A stretch of 64,000 nt of DNA, from contig MSJI02000937.1 in NCBI GenBank assembly GCA_001931905.2, positions 29,082 to 93,081 on the forward strand, written 5' to 3'. The notes beneath the pieces are model-generated. The model saw only the letters and a list, made by a program, of their open reading frames with translations, had not been told where the DNA came from and made no database searches. The stretch is from Cladosporium sp. IMV 00045 (taxonomy: Eukaryota > Ascomycota > Dothideomycetes > Cladosporiales > Cladosporiaceae). The position numbers were made by a program, and so were the translations under genes. Below are positions 54,012-64,000 of this stretch, in pieces. Within the stretch, counting starts at the first letter, position 1, and each line of letters begins with the position of its first letter.

Positions 54012-55887
54012 AGGAAGCGAGTGTCGCTGTGAATTACAGCATGCCAACATTACAAAGGCGTAACCAACAAGGCAGAGAAGTGATACCAAGTATGGCCCGG
54101 GGGTAGATCATTCTGCCGCCCGGACGAAGAGCACAGGTGCCGACAATTCGTCGGCAGAAATAGCAATGATATCACGAGTGAGTGATGCACCTGAGCGTTC
54201 GACATCGTTCGTGCTGCTTTACTGACTGTGAAACTAGACACCAGACCCTTTATGACAGTTATGTTCCCATTCTCACGAGCGAATGATTGGATTACAGAAG
54301 CGACACAGGTCATACGCATGCGATAAGTGAGCATCCGCAGCATACACTGGCGCGAGATAGCTGTCGCGCTCGCGGACTGAAGCAAAGTCTCAAATGTGCC
54401 CTCAGAGTAGAGTCTAGTGACGAGTGACAATCAAGAAATCGTGTCTTACTCTGCTGCTGAAGTATCCTTGATCCTATCATGTTTCAATCGGATACCTGAC
54501 TTCATCTAGAATCACCGGACTTCGAGAGAAAGACACGGGAGTCCTTGGTGAATGATTTGAATTATTCAACCCATCGGAACCAACTACACGGTTGAAGTAC
54601 TCGCATTGGCTAGCAAGGTGTTTCATAATAACTGGGGCAGTGCTTTGGAGTCACGAACGAACCGCAAAGGACTTCCAAAATTCAACAATTCCGAGTGCAC
54701 ATCCGGCAGAGTGCCAACTACTTCTGCTGCAAGTTCAGGTAATCTGAGACGATCTGACACTTTGATCGCTTTCTTGGGTCAATAGCCTACCAAGAGGACG
54801 CTAAGACTGCACCGAGTCTGAGGCTCTCCAAGACCGCAAACTTGCCAATTGTCATGTCAGCTATCCGAATCCGATTGCCTGAGAGCATTGGCAGTGATAT
54901 AGGGCAGAGCTTGAAGCACCGAACAATTGATGAAATGCAGTGTCTGATCGATCGATCCGGAAGAAGGGGCGACGCCTTCATTAAATATTTCAAAATACGA
55001 AGCGTCAACACGCAACGTACTGGGCCAATTCGAATTTGCAACGACAAACGGCAAATTTGATGCTTTGGGTTAAGGCCAGACGCCGAATTCGGCAAGATTG
55101 CAGCGCTGTCCCTATAACAGAGCTCTACTATCACAAAACAAACAAGCGACACGGGCCAGAATTTAGACATCTTCAGATAGGGATCGACGCGCTCATATGA
55201 ACCCGTGAGACATGGCTGAGCGTTCGTAAACGCGGAGATTCCATGCCAATCATACGAAGGTCATGGCTCCATATCATGCATGGGAATTGTTCGCCAACGA
55301 ATCCTAGCTGTAGGAGAGCATATTCAATACGCACTTCGATACTAAAGCTATGGCAAGCGCATATACCGGCATCAGGCGACAAGCACGACGCACAATATCA
55401 CATTCCCAAGCACCTCGGGCTCTACATCGAGGACTGTAAGCAAGGTGCCAAATCAACGTTGGCGATGCTCTCAAAAGAAACCCCTAACCACAGCGGTACT
55501 TGTTCTGCTACTAATAGACTAAGACTAGACGACTGCAGATAATGATTGCCGGCATGCAATCTAAATGTGGGACATTCTTCACATTGCGTACCTCGAAGAG
55601 AAACAAGGTTTCTGGCCCGCAGCGAAGAACGTTCATGGCAAATAAACACACGAGCACCCCAAAACGGCATTCGTTCACAACGGCGCAGAGTCGACCGTGC
55701 TGAAGTCCAGAGCTGTAATACGCAAGTGTTCATTTCAACTATAAGCAGACTCTGTCCTGCTCTTTCTTCTTCACTGGCATCTACTTGCAGCGTAGACGGC
55801 GACGACATCTTTGGCTACGGCCACACACTCATTTTTTGCATTATTTGTTTCTAATCACACTCTTTTAAACACTAATATCATACCATA
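54012..55887. other. 1.9-kb intergenic region, no gene seen
   Basis: Only short frames without motifs. Composition is more A/T-rich than in the coding neighbours. The last few hundred bases serve as laccase promoter and leader. Confidence 0.5.
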
Positions 55888-58054
55888 ATGTCAGTTTACG
55901 CCAGAGCTGCTACTGCAGCACTTGCCACCAGGCAGGCTCTCGACCTTCCATCTAAAATCTTCGACACTACCCGCATTGAAGAAAGTAAGTAAAGGTCATC
56001 GAGCTCGAGAAGCTCGTGCTGACAATCATAGTCATGGCTACTAGTGGAGCATCCGTGCTTGGCACAGTCCTCGCTCGTTTCCTGCCCGACTCTCTTACCA
56101 ACAACCCGATGCCGCACGGCAAGCCATGGGGAGAACGAAACTCAACAAACACCAACTACTACGAAGACACACCAAACACGGGCGTTACCAGGTACTACGA
56201 CTGGACCATCTCGAAGACTCGCTGTGCGCCTGATGGTGTTGAGGTGGACTGCCTCCTAGCGAACGATCAATTTCCGGGACCAACTATTGAGGCAAACTGG
56301 GGTGATTGGATCGAGGTTAAGGTTCACAACAACCTCACGGACGAGGGAACGAGCATTCATTGGCATGGTATCTTGCAGAAAGAGGCACAGTGGATGGACG
56401 GAGTTCCTGGCTACACCCAGTGCCCGATTGCGCCTGACGCCGACTTTACCTACCGATTCCGCGCCGACTTGTACGGCACGAGCTGGTGGCACGCTCACTA
56501 CTCTGCTCAATACGGCAGTGGACTTGTTGGCCCCATGATCATCTATGGACCTAAGAACGTCGACGACGATATCGATCTTGGACCTATCATGCTGCAGGAT
56601 TGGTTCCACTCGTACTACCAGGACGAAATTGATGGCCTCTTCAATGAAATTCCTAACGCCGTCGTTCCTCGTGGTGACTCCAACACGATCAACGGAAAGG
56701 GATACTTCCCTTGCTCAGACACCAATATGAAGTGCGACGACAACGCCCCGGTCGCCACATTCAACTTCACCTCTGGCAAGGTCCACCGTCTGCGTCTGAT
56801 CAACCCTTCGTCCGCGGCCACCCAGAAGTTCACGATCGACGGGCACAAGTTCAGAGTCATTGCTACCGATTTCGTCGAGATCGAGCCTTACGAGACTGAT
56901 GTCATCACCCTTGGTGTCGGTCAGCGTAGCGACGTTCTTGTCTACGGTAGCGGCGCGCCTACTGATGCGGTCTACATGCGTTCTTACAGGCCTACGACCT
57001 GCGCTTTGAGCAACGGCAACGAAGAAGTCCTGGCTACCATCTACTACGAGGATGCAGACCGTAGTGAATGGCCATCGACTTCTCCGGGTCCCAATGCATA
57101 CAATGGCTACTGTGGAAACGATCCTCTCGAGGACACCGTGCCCTTCTACCCCATTCCTGCCAGCGAGCCCAGCGTCACTGAGATTCTGCCTGTGGAGCTC
57201 AAGTCGAACGGAACGCACCTGACCTGGTACATGGGCGGCCGCACCTTCCGTGCCGATTACAACGACCCCATGTTGCTCGATGTCAATGAGGGCAACCTTG
57301 AATTCGACTTCATGAGGAACCTTCACAACTATGGCAACAACAAGACTCTTCGTTTCGTGATTGAGAACACTGGGCCTCAGCCACACCCGATGCATATGCA
57401 TGGTAAGCAGGATCTGGCCGCCCTCTTTCGACATTTGCAGTCGATTGAAAGAGTCACATCGTCAACGAAAATCATAGCTAACTTTATGCAAAGGTCACAA
57501 CATTCAAATCGTCGCTGAGGGCCCCTGTGGTGACGTCGGCACTGTATTCAGGAACGTCACCGGCGGCGCAGGCGTTGGACCTCCTCAAGCGAACCCGAAT
57601 GGAGGCCAAGCTGAAAAGCGTCAAGCTCTTGATCTCCTCGGCGATAACCACCGTATCATGGGCGAAGGCGGCGCTGGTGAGACTTTGGAACACTTCGGCA
57701 CCTGCTGGGATGGCACCGTGACCAACCCCAAGAACCCCGCGAGACGCGATGTTGCCCAACTCATGCCCAACTCATACATTGTCCTTCAATGGAACCAGGA
57801 CAACCCAGGCATCTGGGTAAGTAACCACAATCCCTTGCCACACTCTTCCCATTGCAATATTTGAAAGCATGCTAACTGGACTGTAGCCTTTCCACTGCCA
57901 CATTGCGTGGCACCTGAGCGCAGGCTTTGTCTGGAGTGTCCTCGAGCACCCTGAGGAGCTCAAGGGCAAGGTCCCGGACATCATGGGACAGACCTGTGAC
58001 AACTGGGACGCTTGGAGCGAGACTCACAGAGTGAACCAGATCAGCTCGAACTGA
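55888..58054 (+). CDS. laccase-type multicopper oxidase, 4 exons
   Basis: Oxidises phenols and similar substrates while reducing O2 to water. Exons 55888-55984, 56032-57402, 57494-57816 and 57887-58054 give 652 aa. All four copper motifs are visible: SIHWHGILQKEAQWMDGVPG, WWHAHYSAQYGSGLVGP, HPMHMHG|HNIQIVAEG (split by intron 2) and PFHCHIAWHLSAGFVWSVLE. Three cupredoxin domains lie in order. The C-terminus ETHRVNQISSN recalls the short ascomycete laccase tail. The predicted N-terminus (MSVYARAATAALATRQALDL, then IMATSGASVLGTVLARFLPD) is not a clear signal peptide, which is unusual for a laccase. Either the first exon is wrong or the protein is intracellular or secreted by an atypical signal. 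Many N-x-S/T sites suggest glycosylation. Confidence 0.92.
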
Positions 58055-59454
58055 TGCGGGCTGAAGGAGACGACTTCTTCTATATTTCGTACTTTCATTT
58101 TGTTTAAAGACGGGCCTCCGGTCTTCAAGTTTGTCAAGACGGCCTATTATACATTTTCATTCTCGGAACGCATACTTTCTCTTCTTAAACATATGATTCG
58201 CAATAAAATTTCTCCAACTGTCTATATTCTGTAGCACTGTCGAGCCCTGATTGAACTTGACAGCTGATTCTGAGTGGGTAATCATGTCGAGATGACACCT
58301 TGATGGCGGCTTCGATCATTAATCACCTCACGTCATTTTCGACTCTAACTCTACATGTATTGTCTTTTCTTCCTTCTTGAATCTTCTTCCCTTGAAGCCT
58401 CATCTATTACCCCCGGCAAGTTGCTACCTCTGCTGTGGTTATCATGCGGGGACCGCGATATCGGACAACCATGACCTAAGAAACTTGCGAAGACTCTTAA
58501 TACAAAAGGTCGTGACTGAACCACACTGGGTATTTAGGCTCCTAACGCCGAAAACTCTCTACATGGAATATCGTGTTCCTTGGATCCATTCTCGCAGCCG
58601 CGTACTGCCCCGATACATACACCTTCCAAATCCACCATCGACGACGATCTTGTGGCGCTTCTATCTGGACCATCTCGTCCGACAAGCCCAATCTTTCACA
58701 GTCTTCAGAATCATCGGCAGGCTCAGGCTGATCGTACACATCGTCGCCTCTCCGCTCTTCTTAAGTAGTGAACGCTCTCTAAGCTGGTCAAGCCAAACGT
58801 CATTATCGATCTTACCCACGCCGGTTGCCGGCACCGGACGAGCGCACCGAAAAGGCCCCACCTGAAGCTGGAGCTGGAGCTCTTGAAGCTGAAATCAATA
58901 ACGCCTCGCGCCTGGCGCAGTAGGCAATACCGAGCGAGTTAGCATCCAGACGCAGGGAGAAAATGGGCGAGTATTTGGAATCTATATGCGTCTTACATAT
59001 CACTTCCCACATCGACAACGCACATCTGGTCTGAGCTCGTACTGATTACAGCCCCAGCCTGGCCAATGTTATGGAAAACAATGCCGTGGAGATGCTCGAG
59101 CCTTGTGTAAGCTGGCCGTCAGCAGCCATACGCTTCATCGAAGGATGCGATACCTGGAAGGAGACATTCATTTCGAGCTCATCGAATCTCTGGACGCCAC
59201 TGGAAAAGGAGGGCACCTCAAAACAAACAGCAGCGTAAGGTTTACCCTCTGCGCCAATGATGTGCGGTGAACCCACCGACGTGTGATGTCAACGCTTGCC
59301 CCGCCGACATCAAGGGCCATCTATGCATCGGCCAGGTGGGGTGAGAGTTCGCATTTATAAGAAGGGCACCGTTTGTTCGCCCTCGGGGGATTTTGCTTTT
59401 CCTCTACATCTCACTAAGAAGTCTTGATCAACTACACCGGGAACAACTATCACA
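58055..59454. other. 1.4-kb intergenic region, no gene seen
   Basis: 3' flank of the laccase and promoter of the GFA-family gene. Frames at 58377-58865 and 58812-59276 show no family motif. Confidence 0.45.
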
Positions 59455-59942
59455 ATGGCCACCACCTACCAAGCTCAGTGCCACTGCGGCCACCACAAGT
59501 GGGAGTGGACTCTCGAGCCCGACCTCCAGAAGCACGTCCTGTGCCACTGCGACACCTGCAAGGTCCTCTCTGGCGGTCCCTACACCCTGAACCAGATCGT
59601 GCCCAAGTCCACTCTCAAGATCACTGCCGGCGGCGAGCCGTCCAAGTACTCTTACAAGGGTGACAGTGGTATGTCTATCCGAAGCAGACAACACAAAAAT
59701 TAGAGCAAGCGCTAACTCCAGCTTCCACAGGCAACTCCGTCAACTGCTACTACTGCCCTCACTGCACCACCCACATCTACCACCACCAGGAGGTTATGGG
59801 TCCGGACACCATCATCGCCCGCACTGGCATCCCGGCGGACGCCCGCAAGAAGTTCCCAGTCGCCGCGGAGATCTACGGCAAGGACAAGCTCAGCTGGGAG
59901 CCCAAGATCGCCGAGACCTTCGACGTCCTCCCTCCGTCGTAG
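59455..59942 (+). CDS. GFA/CENP-V-fold zinc protein, 2 exons
   Basis: Exons 59455-59668 and 59731-59942 (62-bp intron) give 141 aa, the usual length. Member of the GFA family (PF04828), named for bacterial glutathione-dependent formaldehyde-activating enzyme. Zinc ligands are visible as QCHCGHHKW, LCHCDTCKVLSGGPYT and, after the intron, YYCPHCTTHIYHH. The fold binds structural and possibly catalytic zinc. Most fungal members have no proven reaction, and spontaneous S-hydroxymethylglutathione formation makes the family name uncertain. No signal peptide. Confidence 0.9.
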
Positions 59943-60478
59943 ATGGGAGGCGAGTTGTGATGGGGACTTACGATTTTGATGCGATATGAAAGCTGGGGGA
60001 ACTGGCAAAGCTGTTAATTGGTAATGGCAAAGAAAGTATGAATAGTTGGAATGACAATCGTTTTCGCTGTATCAGAGATGGTGGTACCTGCTGCTTTAAT
60101 GCATCCAAACAAATGTGTCGCCATTGAGATCCAGCTTTGATAATTGTGAAATTTTTCGTATCAGATGTAGAAGTATCAGCCGCGTTGGTATTCTCACATA
60201 GCTCTGCCGCCACTAAGATCCAAGCACAGAACCCCTCTGTTCTCCGTAACATCAGTGTTAGTATCTATCGGCCGCTTCTGAACCGCCCAGAACGTGTTGA
60301 TTTGGTGAGACATAGGTCTTAAGATCACGGCATCTCCGTGGCAGCGGTGGTAGTATCAGTGGCTTTGGTACACTCAAAACTAGGTGATGCAGTGGGACAT
60401 AGCTGTCAAAGATACAGTATCTTCGTAAAAAGTCATTCATTTGCTTGGTTGATTTCGTAATATTGCGTAGACTCTGAC
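59943..60478. other. convergent 3' spacer
   Basis: About 0.54 kb between the GFA gene (+) and the aldehyde dehydrogenase (-). No gene seen. Confidence 0.45.
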
Positions 60479-62027
60479 TACTCCTCATAAGTGATTGTCT
60501 TGAGCTTGAGGAACTCCTCCAATCCCCATTGTGCATTGAAGCGGCCCTGTCATGCACGTCAGTATATTGGAACAGGTTACTTCTTTCGGGCACGACTTAC
60601 CCAGCCGCTCTTCTTCACACCACCATGAGGAAGCATGGCCTCGTCGCTGGGATTTCTGTCAGTACTGGCCATCTTTTCCAGATTCTACTTGTAACTTACT
60701 GTACGCTCATGGAGTTGATGTGCACGGCACCAGAGTCAATCTGTCTGGCAATGCGAAGACCCCTGGCAAGACTCTCGGTGAACACAGCACCGCTCAGGCC
60801 GTAGTCAGTGTCGTTTGCGAGCTCGATAGCATGCTCGTCGCTGTCCACAGCAATCAAGCTGACAGTCGGGCCGAACGATTCGGTGTAGAAAATGTCCATC
60901 TCCTTCTTCACGTCGCTGACAATCATCGGGCGCAGACGGTAGCTGCTCTCCTCCTTCGATCCAACGTCTCCGTACAGAATCTTCGCGCCCTTCTTCTCTG
61001 CGTCCTCCCGAAGCTGGCGGTTCTTCTCGACGCCGGCCTTGGAGACCAGGACCGGTGCGTCGGTTGAAGGTGCGTAGACCTTCTCTGTTGCCACCTTGAG
61101 CGCCTCGGCGAACTTGTCCATGATTTTGCGGTGCACGAGGATGCGCTCAGTGGCCATGCAGATCTGGCCCGCGTGGAAGAAGGATCCGAGGGCACATTGA
61201 AGGGCGGCCTTCTCGAGATCAGCATCCTCGCACACAATCGCAGATGCCTTTCCGCCGAGCTCCATGAGCACGGGCTTGAGCTCCTTGCCGGCTTTGGCGG
61301 AGATGAGGGAGCCGACCATAGTCGATCCGGTGAAGTTGATCTTCTTGACAAAAGGGTGCTCAATTATCGTGTTGGTCACAGATACCGCGTCTTGAGGACG
61401 GTGGTAAATGACGTTCAGCACGCCATCTGGCAAACCTGCCTCTTTGAAAATGGAGCCGAATACCCAGGAGCCGCGTGGGCTCAACTCAGAGCCCTTGAAC
61501 ACAGCCGTGTTACCTGCGGCAATCGCATACAAGAACGAACGGCTTCCCAATATCAGGACGGCATTCCAAGGAGCCATGCCATAAATCACGCCGTAAGGCT
61601 CCTTGAAGACGAAGGCGCCAGTTCCCGGAGTCTGTGTCTGAGGGATGACACCGTTGATGGTTGACACCAAACCGGCCACATTACGCAGCACCTCAATAGT
61701 AGTATGAACATTGAACAGTGCAAACCCATCCAGCGCACCCGTCTCTTGCTTTTGGTAGTCGAGAAGCTCCGCCGTCCTGCTTTCCATGATATCGGCCGCC
61801 TTGAGGAAGATCTTGCGAACCTCCGCCGGCTTGGTGTTGCGCCATGATTTGAAGGCCCTTTGCGCTGCTTCCACGGCCTCTGTGGCTTCTTTTGCTGTCG
61901 CTCCGTATGAAGACCAGATCTTCTCGCCGGTGCTGGGGCTGGTGACGTCGAAGACCTCAGATGAAGTGACCTCTTTGCCGTCAATCCAGAGGGGGATCGG
62001 TTCCGAAGCGGCTTGGCTCGCGCTCAT
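60479..62027 (-). CDS. NAD(P)+ aldehyde dehydrogenase (vanillin/salicylaldehyde-type), 3 exons
   Basis: Exons 60700-62027, 60601-60655 and 60478/60479-60546 give about 483 aa, typical of the ALDH superfamily. Oxidises an aldehyde to the acid. Landmarks: KEPYGVIYGMAPWNAVLILG (N-terminal catalytic Asn region), INFTGSTMVGSLISAKAGKE (cofactor), LMELGGKASAIV (general base Glu), FFHAGQICMATERILVHRK (catalytic Cys), ESFGPTVSLIAVDSDEHAIE, and the spliced end MLPHGGVKKSGW|GRFNAQWGLEEF. The GQICMATER and HPFVKKINFTGST wording is that of vanillin and salicylaldehyde dehydrogenases. Together with the laccase and the DUF4863 protein this hints at aromatic metabolism, but the genes are spaced and not a proven cluster. 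Confidence 0.92.
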
Positions 62028-62986
62028 TGTGTCTGGGGTACCTGGTTTCGCGGTGGGATTGGATTAGATGGGTGATCGTTTCGTTGGCGCGAGGACTCGA
62101 TGGTGTCGTGGCAGCAGAGGTTTGCTCAAATGTGCTCAAGTAAAGAAGAAGCACATCCCGACAGGAAGCGCATCACGGCAACAGAGCTATGCCGTCTCAC
62201 TCAGCGGAAAGGATCCTATGCTGGTTTGTAATGTTCGCTTGGTCAGGGTAGGAGTGGGGCTGAGGGTGTCGGGAGTGCAGGGTGGCAGAGCTGTCGACAT
62301 GGGTGTATAATTCGATGATTTTGGTCGGTGTTTGCAAGCGGCAGTTGTGGAAGAATAAGGTAGCACGTGTGTAGATGTAACTCCACCAATCTGATCCACT
62401 GACACACGACTCAAAGTTGCCGATCTTCCACAACCACGCGATGTGAACATCCATATCTCAACCATTCCAATGTGAGATCCATCAGCTCCGGAGATGTCAC
62501 GATCTCTGATACCCCGGAGACAGCGAATACCGCGGTACAATCTCACCCATGGCAAGTTCGACACTTTGTGCTGGCACCTTTCACTCAATTCTCGTTGCAT
62601 GGTTCATGACTTCCTGGGAAATTGTAAGAAAGCCTTTCGCGCATGGATAGGGTAGTAAACACTGAAATTTTAATGAGTCGTTTCGATTTGATCAAGCCTA
62701 CAAACATGCAAGCAAGATACGAGGTCTGTCCTCAACGCTGCCAATAGGCTCTAGCATCATAAGAAAAGCAAAGGAATAAGATCATCTGTAAGCGCATACT
62801 GCGTCGCAATACATGCAAAAGAAAAGGGAAAAATGTAAAAAGTCGCCTTGGTGTAATATAAAACGCCCTCGCTGTCCATGCATGTGACGTGAAGAAACGA
62901 AGAGAAAAGTTGTTTGTTTGTACAGAAAAGTAAAATGCAATTCCAATCAAACTCGCAGAAAACAAAGCTCAGCTTCGTTGGCCCGC
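62028..62986. other. intergenic, no gene seen
   Basis: About 0.96 kb: promoter of the aldehyde dehydrogenase is at its left end and the 3' flank of the GPI protein at its right. Only short frames without motifs. Confidence 0.45.
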
Positions 62987-63826
62987 TCACAGAGCGAAGA
63001 CAGCGACACCGGCGGCGATGACGAGACCACCAATGCTGGCGGCCATGTTGGAGGCGCTGCCGGTGGAGGGCTCAACGCTGGGGCGAGTGGAGTTGGTGTT
63101 GGTGCCGTTGATGGTGTGGTTGCTGCCAGTCGGGTAGGCGGCGTGGGTGGCCATGGTAGTGCTGCCCTGGAGGGAGGCGGGGACGCTCATGGAGCCGGTG
63201 GGCCGGACGACGGTCTCGGGGACGCCGGAAGCGGAAGCGGACTCGTCGACAATGGGCATGGCGGTGGGCTTGGTCTCAGCCTCGGTGGTGGCGGCCTGCT
63301 CCTCTTTGGAAGCAGAGTGCTGGGAGGGGGCGGCGTACTCGGAAGCAGAAGAAACGGCGGCCTTGGCAGAGGAAGAGGGAGCAGCGTAGGCGGCAGCGGA
63401 GGTCTGCTCGCTGCTGCCCTCCTTGTAGTCCTCGTTGGAGATACCGAACTGGGTGGTGTACTGGTACTGGCCGGTCTTGTCGTCGATGAGCTGGATGCCG
63501 TAGCCCTTGGCACCCTCGGAGGGCTCGAGGGTCTTCTTGGGGTCCCAAGTGTAGGAACCGCTGTTCTCGATCTCCTCAGCGATGGCGTAGACGGGGACCA
63601 GGTTGTTGGCAGGGCCCTTCAGAAGAACGAGAGAAACGGTTCCCTCGGTGGTCGGCTCCCAGGTGATGACGAAGTCGCTGTTGACGTCGACAATAGAGTT
63701 GAGGCCGGGCTGAGAGATGGGGTTGCCCTTAGGCTCAGTTCCAGTAGGAGTGGTGTAGGCAGAGGCCAGAGGGGCGAAGCAGGCAAGGCCCGCGGCGAAG
63801 AGACCGAACATGGAGCGAGGAGACAT
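62987..63826 (-). CDS. GPI-anchored Ser/Thr-rich Kre9/Knh1-type cell-surface protein
   Basis: Single exon, 279 aa from ATG 63826 (an open frame extends further upstream but that is leader). Signal peptide MSPRSMFGLFAAGLACFAPL with cleavage near ASA|YTTPTG. Residues 30-130 form the Kre9/KNH N-terminal beta-sandwich domain (PF10342 type): NSIVDVNSDFVITWEPTTEG, SLVLLKGPANNLVPVYAIAE, NSGSYTWDP and GYGIQLIDDKTGQYQYTTQF. An Ala/Ser/Thr-rich stalk with N-x-T/S sites (NHT, NGT, NST) follows. The end AASIGGLVIAAGVAVFAL is a hydrophobic GPI-signal tail. Likely located at the plasma membrane or cell wall; yeast relatives affect beta-1,6-glucan, but function here is unproved. Strong codon bias suggests high expression. 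Confidence 0.9.
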   Translation of the reverse strand: MSPRSMFGLFAAGLACFAPLASAYTTPTGTEPKGNPISQPGLNSIVDVNSDFVITWEPTTEGTVSLVLLKGPANNLVPVYAIAEEIENSGSYTWDPKKTLEPSEGAKGYGIQLIDDKTGQYQYTTQFGISNEDYKEGSSEQTSAAAYAAPSSSAKAAVSSASEYAAPSQHSASKEEQAATTEAETKPTAMPIVDESASASGVPETVVRPTGSMSVPASLQGSTTMATHAAYPTGSNHTINGTNTNSTRPSVEPSTGSASNMAASIGGLVIAAGVAVFAL

Positions 63827-64000
63827 TGTTGGATGGTTGGCTGTGAGAGATTGAATTGGTAGGTTCAGAGTTTGTTTGGAAAAAGAGTGCAATTGAGGCA
63901 AGGTATAGTAAAAGAGTGTCTTGGGTCGAATGAATACTGCGGTGGGTGGTAAAGAGTGGCTGAGAGCGCGATGTCTCAAGAGTTGTAGGCGTACGGCGTT
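63827..64000. promoter_or_regulatory. promoter/5' leader of the GPI protein gene
   Basis: Sequence upstream of ATG 63826 on the minus strand. C/A-rich leader; no specific element claimed. Confidence 0.4.

Noticed and set aside
62918..63862. 314-codon Gly-rich frame on the + strand
   Set aside because: Antisense shadow of the GPI-anchored protein; strong codon bias keeps the opposite strand open.
1..64000. CRISPR arrays, bacterial operons or prophage
   Set aside because: None seen; introns and gene types show a fungal nuclear genome.

Overview
The window is nuclear DNA of a filamentous ascomycete (Pezizomycotina). Genes are interrupted by short spliceosomal introns, mostly 46-130 bp, with GT...AG ends and CTRAY-type branch sequences. 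Coding GC is high. The gene content is typical of the group: HET-domain proteins, a laccase, an HMT1-type ABC transporter, a dispersed 5S rRNA gene and a Kre9/Knh1-type GPI protein. A Dothideomycete is my best guess, but the sequence alone does not prove the class. Exon limits below were read from splice signals and family alignment by eye; no search was run.

Left part (about 0.6-24 kb) is mainly housekeeping and transport. A DAL5-type MFS transporter (+) faces an NCS1 purine/cytosine permease (-) tail to tail. A TENA/THI-4 protein with two N-terminal zinc-knuckle-like motifs follows, then a 222-aa protein of unknown function, a small Cys-rich secreted protein and adenine phosphoribosyltransferase. 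Next is a compact catabolic trio: a DUF4863 (4-hydroxylaminobenzoate lyase-like) protein, an acyl-CoA dehydrogenase, and a class III CoA-transferase divergent from it across 264 bp. A 1022-aa disordered protein and a SAM methyltransferase close this part.

Middle part (26-36.4 kb) holds an HMT1-like ABC half transporter, a 4.5-kb gene-poor stretch with microsatellites, and a four-exon AAA+ ATPase.

An accessory island spans about 36.4-51.4 kb. Two 1401-bp direct repeats (37935-39335 and 45061-46461) each carry a strongly degenerate eIF4A-like helicase. Between them lie two HET genes and a truncated 5S rRNA fragment fused to a repeated sequence. A 20-base N gap abuts the second repeat. Beyond it are an intact-looking 5S rRNA gene, an unusual O-methyltransferase/VOC fusion gene, and a secreted berberine-bridge-type FAD oxidase carrying one in-frame TAG.

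Right part (51.4-64 kb) returns to ordinary single-copy genes: a NUDT19-like Nudix hydrolase, the exon-junction protein Y14, a laccase-type multicopper oxidase, a GFA/CENP-V-fold zinc protein, a vanillin/salicylaldehyde-type aldehyde dehydrogenase and a GPI-anchored Kre9/Knh1-type protein.

Most interesting items: the OMT-VOC fusion, the duplicated eIF4A-like proteins with nearly every catalytic motif lost, the 5S fragment junction, the single-nonsense FAD oxidase, and the zinc-knuckle/TENA architecture.
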